The notes below the pieces were generated by a model. It ran no database searches. It was not told the origin of the DNA and saw only the letters and a program-made list of their open reading frames with translations. A stretch of DNA of 64,000 nt from Mycolicibacterium fluoranthenivorans (GTDB taxonomy: Bacteria > Actinomycetota > Actinomycetes > Mycobacteriales > Mycobacteriaceae). Positions 1 through 8,345 of the stretch are shown here, piece after piece. Numbering within the stretch: the stretch's first letter is position 1; each line of letters begins with the position of its first letter. The position numbers were made by a program, and so were the translations under genes. The DNA lies in NCBI RefSeq assembly GCF_011758805.1, contig NZ_JAANOW010000001.1:620001-684000 (forward strand). Direction: 5' to 3'.

Positions 1-398
1 AGATGGTCAAGCGGGAGCCGATAGATATCTATAATATGGGAGATCTACGTCGCGACTTTACGTATATCGCCGACGTGGTTTCTTCGATCGCCAGTATTAT
101 CGAAGGTGGTCCTGGAACCCAAGATTCAGGAGTCAGCGCCCGAATTTACAACATTGGAAATAGCGACCCTGTCTCGCTTCTTGAGTTTGTGAGCACGCTC
201 GAAAGAGTGCTCTTCGAGGAGGGCGTCATTGAACATGCGGCGGAGCGCCGCCTGCTTCCAATGCAGATTGGCGATGTCTATGAAACGTACGCCGATGTGA
301 CGGAGTTGGAGCGTGACTATCATTTCAGACCGTCAACTCGCCTCGAGGACGGACTTCGAAGATTTGCGCAGTGGTACAAGATGTACCGTCGCCTTTAG
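1..398 (+). CDS. NAD-dependent epimerase, C-terminal part (UDP-glucuronate 4-epimerase-like)
   Basis: Only the last 132 or so residues are inside the window; the gene begins to the left of base 1. The segment RRDFTYIADVV is the conserved stretch of the extended SDR sugar epimerases of the CapI/UDP-glucuronate 4-epimerase type. The end (ADVTELERDYHFRPSTRLE, then a GLRRFAQWY helix) matches their usual C-terminus. These enzymes interconvert UDP-glucuronate and UDP-galacturonate, or related sugars, in the cytoplasm as capsule precursors. It faces the exopolysaccharide operon on the opposite strand with about 30 bp between the ends, so a role in the same polymer is inferred. Substrate cannot be fixed because the Rossmann half is missing. 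Confidence 0.8.
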   Translation, partial: MVKREPIDIYNMGDLRRDFTYIADVVSSIASIIEGGPGTQDSGVSARIYNIGNSDPVSLLEFVSTLERVLFEEGVIEHAAERRLLPMQIGDVYETYADVTELERDYHFRPSTRLEDGLRRFAQWYKMYRRL

Positions 399-430
399 TG
401 GAGATAATCGACTTACTGTTGCTGTGACGG

Positions 431-1810
431 CTAGTATGGCGTGACTTTTGACTGATTGCGTTCTAGCGACGAATTGTGGGAGTAAATCAACCCTCCGCCG
501 AAACTTCCAGTCGAGTATTCGGCCTTACCTGCGTCGCATGAATCTAGCCACATCTTTGGTGCCGCCCCCGCGTTATCTATGCTGCCACACTGCCAATTGG
601 CGTACCCCGGACCAGCGCCGAAGGCCGAGCATCCAAGATTCCAGGATTCGGTACCTTCGCCGTCCGTGCCGTTGATATCGGCAACATTCGCCGCGCCAGC
701 GTCGCGGTACGTGCCACCCACGCGGATTACTCTCGCCCCATCATGAGCTGTCGAATTCTGGTCGGTTCTGCTGCGATTGCAATCAGTGACAACACAATCT
801 ATCTCGATGACATTGGGAACCTTGCCGTTATACGCGTGATAGTTGTGGCCGTCGCCACCCGAGCGAGTTGTTCGACAACTCGCGAGAACCGCGTCGACGC
901 CTCGTGCTGAAATATTGTTCCCTCCACCCGCTTCCGACATGCCTGTCTCCACGTTGACCAGCACCAGCGTCCCGCCAGACGGTGTCGATCCGCTGGCATT
1001 GACGCAGTCGATACCCCCGTACAGAACGAGGTTCTCCAGATAGCTGGTGTGATCACCGACGCTCTTGAAATTCGGGACGTTGAGCAATGCCCAGATCCGA
1101 GATGCGCCGTTAGAAGAGAGGTTACGACTGTTGATGGCGTGCACGAACAGGGCTGTGCCCGATTGGTACCAGGACCCCGGTGAGGCCTCGCACGCTTCCA
1201 AACTGGTTGTCTTTGTCATCCGGGTACCGGGCGCCCCGCCGGCCATGTCCATGCACTCAGTGACACTCGGACGCGTGGTCTGGTAGACATTGGCTTTGCC
1301 GGGGCATGGTGCGAAGGTGAGAACATCGTGTGTGGTCACATAAGGAAGCAGCGGACCGTATCCGATGATGTTTATCGGCCGACTCTGAGTCCTGTTGTTA
1401 AAACCCCGTCCCCGGTAGTAGGGCTTATCGATGCCGTAGCCCTTGACACGAACGGTACCGGCATCAGGCTTATCGCAGGCTGCCGCGATGGACTGCAAAG
1501 CGCTGTCCTCGCTTGTGCCGGCGTTGTTGTCACTTCCTCGCTCTACGTCAACGTAGTAGGTAGCGCCGCCCACGAACTTTCTCGTTGTAGCGTCGAATGT
1601 GGTTGAGAAAACGCTGTTCTGACTGACAAAGACCTTCCCGACCAGTGGATGATCGGTCCACGAAAAGCCCGCTGGCGTGGCAACGGCGACCTTCGCGGGT
1701 GCCTCACGCCCACATCCACCGATCGTAGCCGGGAGGGCGACTCCGCTAGCTAACGCACAGGTGCCGCCAGCCACCCGCTTGAGAAAGTCCCTCCGGTGCA
1801 TCTTCTCCAC
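431..1810 (-). CDS. Tat-exported lipoprotein with predicted right-handed beta-helix (pectate-lyase-like) fold
   Basis: The 459-residue product starts with a twin-arginine signal (RRDFLK) and a hydrophobic run ending at GGCG, which could serve as a lipobox with Cys about 33. After residue 85 the text YYVDVERGSDNNAGTSEDSALQ resembles the first turn of right-handed parallel beta-helix proteins that act on polysaccharides (pectate lyase, epimerase or glycosidase families). The rest is rich in G, N, S and T, as in such helices. It is the last gene of the polysaccharide operon, 3 bp after the acetyltransferase, so an exported polymer-modifying or cleaving enzyme is likely. Family and catalytic residues were not identified. 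A second start at codon 4 (MHRRD) is equally possible. Confidence 0.7.
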   Translation of the reverse strand: MEKMHRRDFLKRVAGGTCALASGVALPATIGGCGREAPAKVAVATPAGFSWTDHPLVGKVFVSQNSVFSTTFDATTRKFVGGATYYVDVERGSDNNAGTSEDSALQSIAAACDKPDAGTVRVKGYGIDKPYYRGRGFNNRTQSRPINIIGYGPLLPYVTTHDVLTFAPCPGKANVYQTTRPSVTECMDMAGGAPGTRMTKTTSLEACEASPGSWYQSGTALFVHAINSRNLSSNGASRIWALLNVPNFKSVGDHTSYLENLVLYGGIDCVNASGSTPSGGTLVLVNVETGMSEAGGGNNISARGVDAVLASCRTTRSGGDGHNYHAYNGKVPNVIEIDCVVTDCNRSRTDQNSTAHDGARVIRVGGTYRDAGAANVADINGTDGEGTESWNLGCSAFGAGPGYANWQCGSIDNAGAAPKMWLDSCDAGKAEYSTGSFGGGLIYSHNSSLERNQSKVTPY

Positions 1811-1813
1811 TCT

Positions 1814-2362
1814 CTAGGCCTCGGTCTTCTTTGCCACGAGCGCGCGAGCCGGGATTCCGACGAGAGTGGAACCTGGAGTCAAGCAACTCTTTGTTACGAG
1901 GGTCAACGCACCCACGGTGACGCCATCTGCTAACTCGATCTCGCCGAGTATCTGCGAGCCGGCGAAAATCACCACCCTGCTTCCAAGGGTTGGGTATCCA
2001 CCGGGTCCCAGTGATTGTCTTCCAAGAGTGACGTTCTGGTAGATGGTGCAGTTGTCTCCGACCACCGCACCATCCCCGATGACAATCCCAACCGGGTGCG
2101 GGAACGCTATTTCACGGCCGATGCGCGCCGTCGGCGAAATCATGCACCCATAGCGACTGTAGATCCGAGCCGAAACCAAGCGCGCCAGGCTGTGCTTTCC
2201 GGTCGCGTCGAGCCATTCCTGCAGGCGAATCCAAAGCACTAGGCGCCGCCGCGGACGGGTCAGCAGCGCTCGAAGTAGCACCCCGACATCGCTGACGGCT
2301 TCATCCCCACTCTCCCGGAGCTCTGCCACCACATGTTGAATGGCGTCAAACTTCGATTTCAT
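1814..2362 (-). CDS. Serine acetyltransferase-like hexapeptide O-acetyltransferase
   Basis: A 182-residue protein with a helical N-terminus and a left-handed beta-helix made of hexapeptide repeats (for example the stretch GIVIGDGAVVGDNCTIYQNV). The FPHPVGIVIGDG segment is typical of CysE-type acetyltransferases, and the GIPARALV end is also typical. In polysaccharide clusters such proteins usually acetylate sugars; that role is inferred from position. The start at 2362 is chosen because AAGGAG lies 7 nt upstream. It overlaps the end of the flippase gene by 17 bp, indicating translational coupling. A start at 2383 has no such ribosome site. A true CysE role is less likely because no cysteine biosynthesis gene is nearby. 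Confidence 0.8.
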   Translation of the reverse strand: MKSKFDAIQHVVAELRESGDEAVSDVGVLLRALLTRPRRRLVLWIRLQEWLDATGKHSLARLVSARIYSRYGCMISPTARIGREIAFPHPVGIVIGDGAVVGDNCTIYQNVTLGRQSLGPGGYPTLGSRVVIFAGSQILGEIELADGVTVGALTLVTKSCLTPGSTLVGIPARALVAKKTEA

Positions 2363-3758
2363 CAGGAATCTCCTTGATGGCACGCAGCGAGTTTATAAAC
2401 GGCCAGGCACACGCGCATGGAATAACAACGGTCATTGCCGCTGTCACCCAGGGGGCCGCAAACTGTGCCGCAAGAAAGCAGGAAAAACTTGCGATCAAGT
2501 AGGCCGCGGATAGTCCGAACGCGCGTACTCCTGAAACAGAGTACTCGAGTTGGCGGCGTGACAGTTTGAATCGCAGAACCATCATCACCATGGACCCGAT
2601 CAGTAATGCTGCGGCGACGCCAGAGAGTCCTATCGGCCTTATCAGAAGAATGGACGCGACGACCGTAGCCACGGCACCGATAAACGTAGATGTTCCCAGT
2701 GCGCCCGTCTTTCCTACGGTCATAAATATCGATCCGAATTGTGTGCCAAGCACACTAAAGACGGCGAATAGCAACAAGATCGGCACCAGGTCTCTCGCGC
2801 TCGAGTATTCGGTGCCTTGAATCATTCTAAAGAATAGGTATAGAACCGGCACCAGCGCGGTGATGAACAGAATAAGGGCTGATATCAGGGAGTTCAGTAC
2901 ACGAGAATAAAACTCGCCAACCTTGCTGCTGGACGACCTCAAGAGTCCCTCTTCGATGACAGACATCGAAATGACGGTACCGAGACTGACTACTATTGTT
3001 GCAAATTTCATCGCGAATGAATACACGCCGTTGGCAGCATCTCCCATAGTGTTATATATGAGAATTCTCCCGAATCCACCCAACAAGCCGACCGCTAGTA
3101 GATTCACTACGAGCGGTCCCGAATACCTGAGCATTGCGATGAGTAGTCGACGATCGAAGTGCTGAAACGATGTTCGGCCAATTACTCTCATTCGGAACTC
3201 GATGATGGCGACGGTGATGAACTGTCCCGCCACGTAGGCGATCAGAAGACCGGCAAAGCCGAGGCGCATCGCGACCACCAGGCCGATTACCAGCGCGAAA
3301 GTGACGATAGCTGAGGCGATCCCCGAAACCACATACAGGCGTGTTTCTTGTTCCGCGCGTGCAAAATACTGCCATACTTGCACGAGCCCATACAGCAACG
3401 CGATCATCACGAGTCCGATGAGATTGGCAGTGTTAATGCTCAGAGCCCAACCGACTGTCAGCGCAAGGACCGTAAATGAAAGCGAAATTGAAATTGAAAA
3501 TATGACGATAGTTGACATCGACGACTTCACCGAATCGGAAGTCGGTTCGATAATCAAGAAACGCAATGCGGATTCCCAGATCGCAACAAAGGCGAGCGGT
3601 GCGGCGAGCTGTCCGATCGTGAGAATGTAATCGTAGCGGCCTAGTTCGGATGGACTTACCGCGAACGCATATACGGGGATGATTGCGGCGCCAAGTATTC
3701 GTGTCGATAGGTTCCCGATGAAGTAGAGACCCACTTTTCGCGTGAGTCTATTGGCCAT
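2346..3758 (-). CDS. Wzx-like polysaccharide flippase (MATE/MOP superfamily)
   Basis: A 470-residue integral membrane protein with about twelve to fourteen hydrophobic segments spread along its length. The opening, MANRLTRKVGLYFIGNLSTR, with early basic residues followed by an amphipathic first helix, is typical of the O-antigen/teichoic-acid flippases. These move undecaprenyl- or decaprenyl-linked repeat units across the inner membrane. The start at 3758 is set by a strong GAGGAGGT ribosome site and by homology beginning there; it overlaps the preceding glycosyltransferase gene by 11 bp. Base composition is noticeably less GC-rich than in the metabolic half of the window, suggesting acquisition from outside. 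Confidence 0.88.
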   Translation of the reverse strand: MANRLTRKVGLYFIGNLSTRILGAAIIPVYAFAVSPSELGRYDYILTIGQLAAPLAFVAIWESALRFLIIEPTSDSVKSSMSTIVIFSISISLSFTVLALTVGWALSINTANLIGLVMIALLYGLVQVWQYFARAEQETRLYVVSGIASAIVTFALVIGLVVAMRLGFAGLLIAYVAGQFITVAIIEFRMRVIGRTSFQHFDRRLLIAMLRYSGPLVVNLLAVGLLGGFGRILIYNTMGDAANGVYSFAMKFATIVVSLGTVISMSVIEEGLLRSSSSKVGEFYSRVLNSLISALILFITALVPVLYLFFRMIQGTEYSSARDLVPILLLFAVFSVLGTQFGSIFMTVGKTGALGTSTFIGAVATVVASILLIRPIGLSGVAAALLIGSMVMMVLRFKLSRRQLEYSVSGVRAFGLSAAYLIASFSCFLAAQFAAPWVTAAMTVVIPCACAWPFINSLRAIKEIPDEIEV

Positions 3759-4890
3759 TCCCGCCACCTCCTCGAGCCAACGCGAACAGTCTTTCGTACC
3801 CGGTGATGAGGTTCTCCACGGAGAATCGCGTCGTGACGTACTGGCGCTGATCGATGGTGAGTTGTCGGGTGTCTGTTTGGTTAAGTCGAGCGAGGTGAAG
3901 TATCGACTTAACCAACGTGCTGGGATCATCCACTCTGAACAGAAGGCGGTCATCGCGGAGCACGTCGCGGTTGCTTGCTAGGTCGCTGGCCACACAGGGA
4001 ACCTCCCGTGTGAGGGCCTCGAGCAGCACATTCGGCATTCCTTCGGCCAGCGAGGGCAACACAACGAGGTCACAGTCGGCGTATAGGGTATCCATGTCGT
4101 GGACGAATCCCAGTATGTCGACGCGTGAGCACCAGCCGGTCGAAGCGACGAGATCTTTCAGTTGTTGGAGATATTCAACGTCCTCAACTGCACCCGCAAA
4201 ATACACCCGGGACACGATTCCGTCGAGTGCCGGCAGGGCCCTGGCGACGAGAGTCTGATTCTTGATCGGCGCGATGCGGCCCGGAACGACGACTATCTGG
4301 CCGGCTGCTCGGGGTGCTCGCGCCGAGCGCACAAGTGGCGGCGGTGCGACCGCATTCTCTATGACAAGTGGCCTGTAGCCGTACCGGGAAAAATTTTGGC
4401 TGGCTGCGAGAGAGTTGCATACGATTGCATTCGCAGAAGTGAAGTAGGCCCGCTTACGTAGTAAATCCATCCTGGAGTAGACTGCGGCGTTTCTTTCACT
4501 AAACACGGCAAACACTCTGAATAGCCTCAGTAGCGGGGTTAGTCGAAGCCCTATGGCTGAGTAGACTATTACGGTGTCGAATTCGCGTCTCAATAGGTAA
4601 GGCACCAGGTAAAAGCCGAGTCGGACGGCAGATATTAGGCGGCGGATGTGTCCGTCATTGGTGCGGAGGTTATCGAGGAATATGAAACGAACTTGTTTTT
4701 CGCGTTGCTGTTTACTGATCCAAGATTGTTCTGCGGATTGATCCATCTTCCGCCCATAGGATCCTTCCACAAAAACCGTGATCGAATGGCGCTCTGCATC
4801 TAGGTTCTCAACTAATATTCGAAATTGACTCTCCGCACCGCCGTGGTATATTTCCGGCATTATCACTGCGACACGGTGCTTTCTAAGCAT
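3748..4890 (-). CDS. GT4-family glycosyltransferase
   Basis: The product (380 residues) starts with MLRKHRVAVIMPEIYHGGAE, the donor-independent N-terminal beta-strand and glycine loop of GT-B enzymes. It ends with the retaining GT4 signature: VVVPGRIAPIKNQ, later DCDLVVLPSLAEGMPNVLLEAL with the nucleotide-sugar-binding E-x7-E pattern. It would add one sugar of the repeat unit to a lipid carrier on the cytoplasmic face. The chosen start overlaps the polymerase gene end by 8 bp. Upstream in-frame residues look non-coding. Sugar donor and linkage cannot be read from sequence. Confidence 0.88.
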   Translation of the reverse strand: MLRKHRVAVIMPEIYHGGAESQFRILVENLDAERHSITVFVEGSYGRKMDQSAEQSWISKQQREKQVRFIFLDNLRTNDGHIRRLISAVRLGFYLVPYLLRREFDTVIVYSAIGLRLTPLLRLFRVFAVFSERNAAVYSRMDLLRKRAYFTSANAIVCNSLAASQNFSRYGYRPLVIENAVAPPPLVRSARAPRAAGQIVVVPGRIAPIKNQTLVARALPALDGIVSRVYFAGAVEDVEYLQQLKDLVASTGWCSRVDILGFVHDMDTLYADCDLVVLPSLAEGMPNVLLEALTREVPCVASDLASNRDVLRDDRLLFRVDDPSTLVKSILHLARLNQTDTRQLTIDQRQYVTTRFSVENLITGYERLFALARGGGGNGQ

Positions 4891-5989
4891 TCGTCTCTTT
4901 TCCAAACACCCATTGATACGACCAAGTGCCGTATGCATCATTGGATATTGATACTTCGTACACCATCTGAAGTGACAGGATGGCGATAAGTATCGCGCCA
5001 ACCGCCGGACGTACCAGTTCACGCTGTCGGCCGTAAGGGATAGATTCCAGTATCGCAGGCACCAGTACGAAAGCTGCAGGTATAAAGAGATAGTAAAGCC
5101 GAATCGGTGTTATCAATAGTGATGAGATCGCCATCAGGAAACAGTTAACTAGCGTAATGTTTATAAAGAGTTGCATTGAAGGGTCGCGATCGACAATTTT
5201 TCGGCTCTGAATCAGTGCCGCGAGCGCGACGAAAGTGGTGATAAGCGTGGGTACGAGATTAAAGTTGGAATAGTCCCATTTTGAGCCAAAGTAGACGGCT
5301 CCGTAGTATATCGAGTTGAATTCTCTGACAATTCCTGGTGATAGCGCAAGGGCAATTCCTGTGAGAATCAGGATTGTCACTCCTGCAGGCGTCACACGCC
5401 TGCGCGTGAAAAAATACAGCAGGACAAAGACCAGTGCGGTGAAGTGGAAGCCAGTGGCGACAGCGATCCATGCGAAATACTTAGACGGTTGGCGACTCTG
5501 CGCGTACTTCAACGCGTAGAAAGCGATGCCGCAGGCCGCGGCCTGGCGAATCCCCGTGAGGGCAAACATATAGAGGTCGGAGGCGAACAGGAGGAGAAGG
5601 CTAAGGGGTACGTTCGTGGACTTCTCGATGATGAATCGATACATGAAGATCAGAAATATCGCCGACATTATTGCGTAGATTACGAAGGCATCGCCACCAC
5701 ACCATGTGACGGCCCAGTTCAAAGCGTAGTAGAGCGGTTCGATGCGAATTACGCTGAAGACATCGGAATAGGAATGACCGGATTCAACGAACTCGAATAT
5801 GCGCGGATACGTGGACCACTCGCCGACCGTGTCTTTCCCAACCCCGGACCGCAGGACCGCGACCGCCAGGAAGGGCAGCAGAGGGATGTAGACGAGTGGC
5901 CGTCGTACATCGATCTGGTCCCAGCTTCGGACGTTGAGTGCCGAAGCCAAGATCATCGACAGGAGTGCTGCTACGCCGTAGACAATCAT
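4883..5989 (-). CDS. EpsG/Wzy-like polysaccharide polymerase
   Basis: A 368-residue membrane protein with about ten hydrophobic helices. The early text GVGKDTVGEWSTYPRIFEFVESG, followed by an acidic/aromatic periplasmic loop and the EPLYYALNW segment, is characteristic of EpsG-family polymerases (PF14897-like). These join lipid-linked repeat units on the outer face of the membrane. Its ATG overlaps the TGA of the preceding glycosyltransferase (ATGA), and its end overlaps the next gene, so the operon is tightly coupled. Its presence with the flippase is what identifies a Wzx/Wzy-dependent pathway here. Confidence 0.82.
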   Translation of the reverse strand: MIVYGVAALLSMILASALNVRSWDQIDVRRPLVYIPLLPFLAVAVLRSGVGKDTVGEWSTYPRIFEFVESGHSYSDVFSVIRIEPLYYALNWAVTWCGGDAFVIYAIMSAIFLIFMYRFIIEKSTNVPLSLLLLFASDLYMFALTGIRQAAACGIAFYALKYAQSRQPSKYFAWIAVATGFHFTALVFVLLYFFTRRRVTPAGVTILILTGIALALSPGIVREFNSIYYGAVYFGSKWDYSNFNLVPTLITTFVALAALIQSRKIVDRDPSMQLFINITLVNCFLMAISSLLITPIRLYYLFIPAAFVLVPAILESIPYGRQRELVRPAVGAILIAILSLQMVYEVSISNDAYGTWSYQWVFGKETNA

Positions 5990-7140
5990 CAGTTCGACAG
6001 CTTTCCATGCACGATTGCACCGCGCTTGTCCGCATGTGTTCTGCGGAGATGCGCCAAGATTTTGACAGCTGAAGCTGTCCAGCTGAATTCTGCACGTAGA
6101 GCACCGACGTCAGGGCAATTCGTGACAGCTTGGAGGTCGGTCGCCGGCACATCAGGATTGATGTAACGGAAGCCGTCCCCGAAGATCTCTCGCATCGGTG
6201 GTATGTCTGACACGATCACTGGTGCGCCCAGGCAAGCTGCTTCGAGCGGCGGTAGACCGAAACCTTCGTACCTCGAAGGGAAGAGGAACGCTGCACATCG
6301 CGAGTACAGCCAGTTGCGTTGCTCGTCTGATACGTAGCCAAGATGCCGTACGTTGGCTGGTGGAGCGTGGTATCCATGAGATTTGAGGATCGCATCGAAG
6401 TCACCTTTGCCGGCTATGAGGAATGTCTGATTAGGGTTGGCTACCGCGGTTTCGAGCACCCATTCAAAGTTCTTGTTGTAGGTCGCGCTACTCAACGCGA
6501 GGTAGAAGGGCTCGGGGACGTTCATCGCGGTCCGCGAGGCGTCTTCCGTAATATGGTCGACCCCAGGGGGAGCCACGGCGACGTAGGAGGCGTTGAAATT
6601 GCACCGGTCCACGAGCTCGTCGCGTGAAGCGTGCGACACGGTAAGTATGCGGGAGGACCTGCGACGTGCGACGCGAAGGAGCACCGAGGCCAAGACCCGG
6701 TAAAGACGCTTCCGCACCGTCGGGTAGAACTCGGGATGGCTCAGTGCGTTTCCGTCGTGGATGGTGACGACGACATCTGGCTTGAGCACGGGTACGAAGT
6801 TCAGTGGTAGGTAGCCATCTGCCTTGTGCGAGAGCAGGAATCGTGCAAACCAGATCTGCTCCCACAGATAGCCTCCGAGGTTTCCCCCGATCAGTCGACC
6901 AGTCTCGATCACACGGATATTTCGAAATGCAAAGTCATGGAACGTACCGGTTGGAACGACCAGATAGACTGACTCGACGACCGGATCGACAAGGTCATCA
7001 AGGCGCTGGGTGATCTCGGCGGCGTATCGCTCCATACCCGTCGTAGGGCGGGTTAGGAACAGGCCGCTAATTGCATAGGCGCGTTGTGAGTCATTCTGAT
7101 GTCGGCTTGCGAAGCTCAGTCGGCGCAAACCACTACGCAT
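5989..7140 (-). CDS. GT4-family glycosyltransferase (mannosyltransferase-like)
   Basis: A 383-residue GT-B enzyme. Features are the acceptor-side GMERYAAEITQRL helix, the HDGNALSHPEFYP loop (HD pair frequent in GT4 mannosyl- and rhamnosyltransferases), and a C-terminal donor site with CAAFLFPSRYEGFGLPPLEAACLGAPVI, which contains the E-x7-E motif. It lies between another GT4 gene and the polymerase, overlapping both. The first twenty or so residues are basic and weakly conserved in appearance, so the true start could be a little downstream; no clear ribosome site decides it. Confidence 0.87.
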   Translation of the reverse strand: MRSGLRRLSFASRHQNDSQRAYAISGLFLTRPTTGMERYAAEITQRLDDLVDPVVESVYLVVPTGTFHDFAFRNIRVIETGRLIGGNLGGYLWEQIWFARFLLSHKADGYLPLNFVPVLKPDVVVTIHDGNALSHPEFYPTVRKRLYRVLASVLLRVARRRSSRILTVSHASRDELVDRCNFNASYVAVAPPGVDHITEDASRTAMNVPEPFYLALSSATYNKNFEWVLETAVANPNQTFLIAGKGDFDAILKSHGYHAPPANVRHLGYVSDEQRNWLYSRCAAFLFPSRYEGFGLPPLEAACLGAPVIVSDIPPMREIFGDGFRYINPDVPATDLQAVTNCPDVGALRAEFSWTASAVKILAHLRRTHADKRGAIVHGKLSN

Positions 7141-8251
7141 TGCCGACCGCGGTTTGACCGGTGCCGGCTAAGACCCTGTCGTAGGTGCGCGCTAGTTCGG
7201 CTGCCATCGAGGCTGGTGTAAATCGCGCACGCCCGAACTCCCACGCGTTGCGCCCCGCGCGTGCCTGAGCAATCGGATCATTCACGAACTCGACTATGGA
7301 CCGAGCATATTCGCGAGTATCGAAGCAACTCACTGTCGGCGCATCTGCAGGCAGGAACTCCTTCATTCCGCCGATCTGGAATGCCAAGACCGTTCGGGAG
7401 TTACTGAAAGCATCGAGCAATACGCCTGACTGGGTCATCGACGTGTAGGGGGTGAGGACCAACGCGGCTTTGCGGAAGAATCGGTCGACGGCGTGTTCCT
7501 CTATGAAGCGGCCCTCCAGACGGACGTTCGGGCAGTGGGCGATTCGTTCCAGCAATCCGCTCGGAAGGTCATTCGATGGCTGCCCTGCGACCGTGATTCG
7601 TATGCTGGGGTCTAGTCGGTGCACCTCATCAAATATCTCGGGGTACATCTCGCAGCCTTTGTACCGATTGAGGCGGCCGAATACGAGCACGTTCTTGGAT
7701 TCTGATGAATCGACGGCTTGGTACTCCTTCCATCGCGTGACTCCGAGTGGGGCCATGATGACTGGGCACGGCGGTCGAAGCACCTCTAGCACTTGGGTGT
7801 GAGCCACTGTGGAGTGTACGACCACGGCATCTAACGAGCGTTGAACCGCTTTGTGATAGGCAATGACGCCCCGTTGAATCGAATCTCCTTCGTGCCCAAT
7901 CGGATCGTGAAATGTGTGGACCCACTTGACATTGAGGCGCCGAAGTCGCAGCCGCTGCATCAACAGGTAATTCCACACGTGCTTGTTCACAAAGTGGATG
8001 ACGTCAGGCTTTGTCGCATGGATTCTACCGATGACGGTGTCCAACGACTTCCGGGCCAACCGCGCAGATTGGATGGAGGGCCGAGGCGTCGCGGAAGTTG
8101 GGACCACTAGGTTGTTCTCGCCCGGAACGTAAGGGATTTGCAGTTTCGTCGACCCGACGGTGGTGACTTCAAAGCCGCGGTCCGCAAGTTCCTCGCTTGC
8201 AAAGTAGAGGTACTTCTGCATCGTCGGCAGTGTTGAGAAGGAGATCAACAT
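7133..8251 (-). CDS. GT4-family glycosyltransferase
   Basis: The 372-residue product begins MLISFSTLPTMQKYLYFASE, the N-terminal strand and helix of a GT-B fold. It carries the GT4 donor-site pattern in its second half (NVLVFGRLNRYKGCEMYPEIF, later KAALVLTPYTSMTQSGVLLDAF). The usual glutamate of the E-x7-E motif is replaced by a QSG context, as in several polysaccharide GT4 enzymes. The start at 8251 is where recognisable protein begins; the in-frame extension upstream is low-complexity Ser/Arg text. It overlaps the next gene by 8 bp and follows the priming transferase by about 94 bp. Confidence 0.85.
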   Translation of the reverse strand: MLISFSTLPTMQKYLYFASEELADRGFEVTTVGSTKLQIPYVPGENNLVVPTSATPRPSIQSARLARKSLDTVIGRIHATKPDVIHFVNKHVWNYLLMQRLRLRRLNVKWVHTFHDPIGHEGDSIQRGVIAYHKAVQRSLDAVVVHSTVAHTQVLEVLRPPCPVIMAPLGVTRWKEYQAVDSSESKNVLVFGRLNRYKGCEMYPEIFDEVHRLDPSIRITVAGQPSNDLPSGLLERIAHCPNVRLEGRFIEEHAVDRFFRKAALVLTPYTSMTQSGVLLDAFSNSRTVLAFQIGGMKEFLPADAPTVSCFDTREYARSIVEFVNDPIAQARAGRNAWEFGRARFTPASMAAELARTYDRVLAGTGQTAVGNA

Positions 8252-8345
8252 TACCTTCGCCAAGGGACGATACCTTTCCTCGGATGGCGCGGGTAGGACA
8301 CGGAATCCGCAGCGTCGTAGGTGCGATGTGCAGAGGTTCGCGCCC

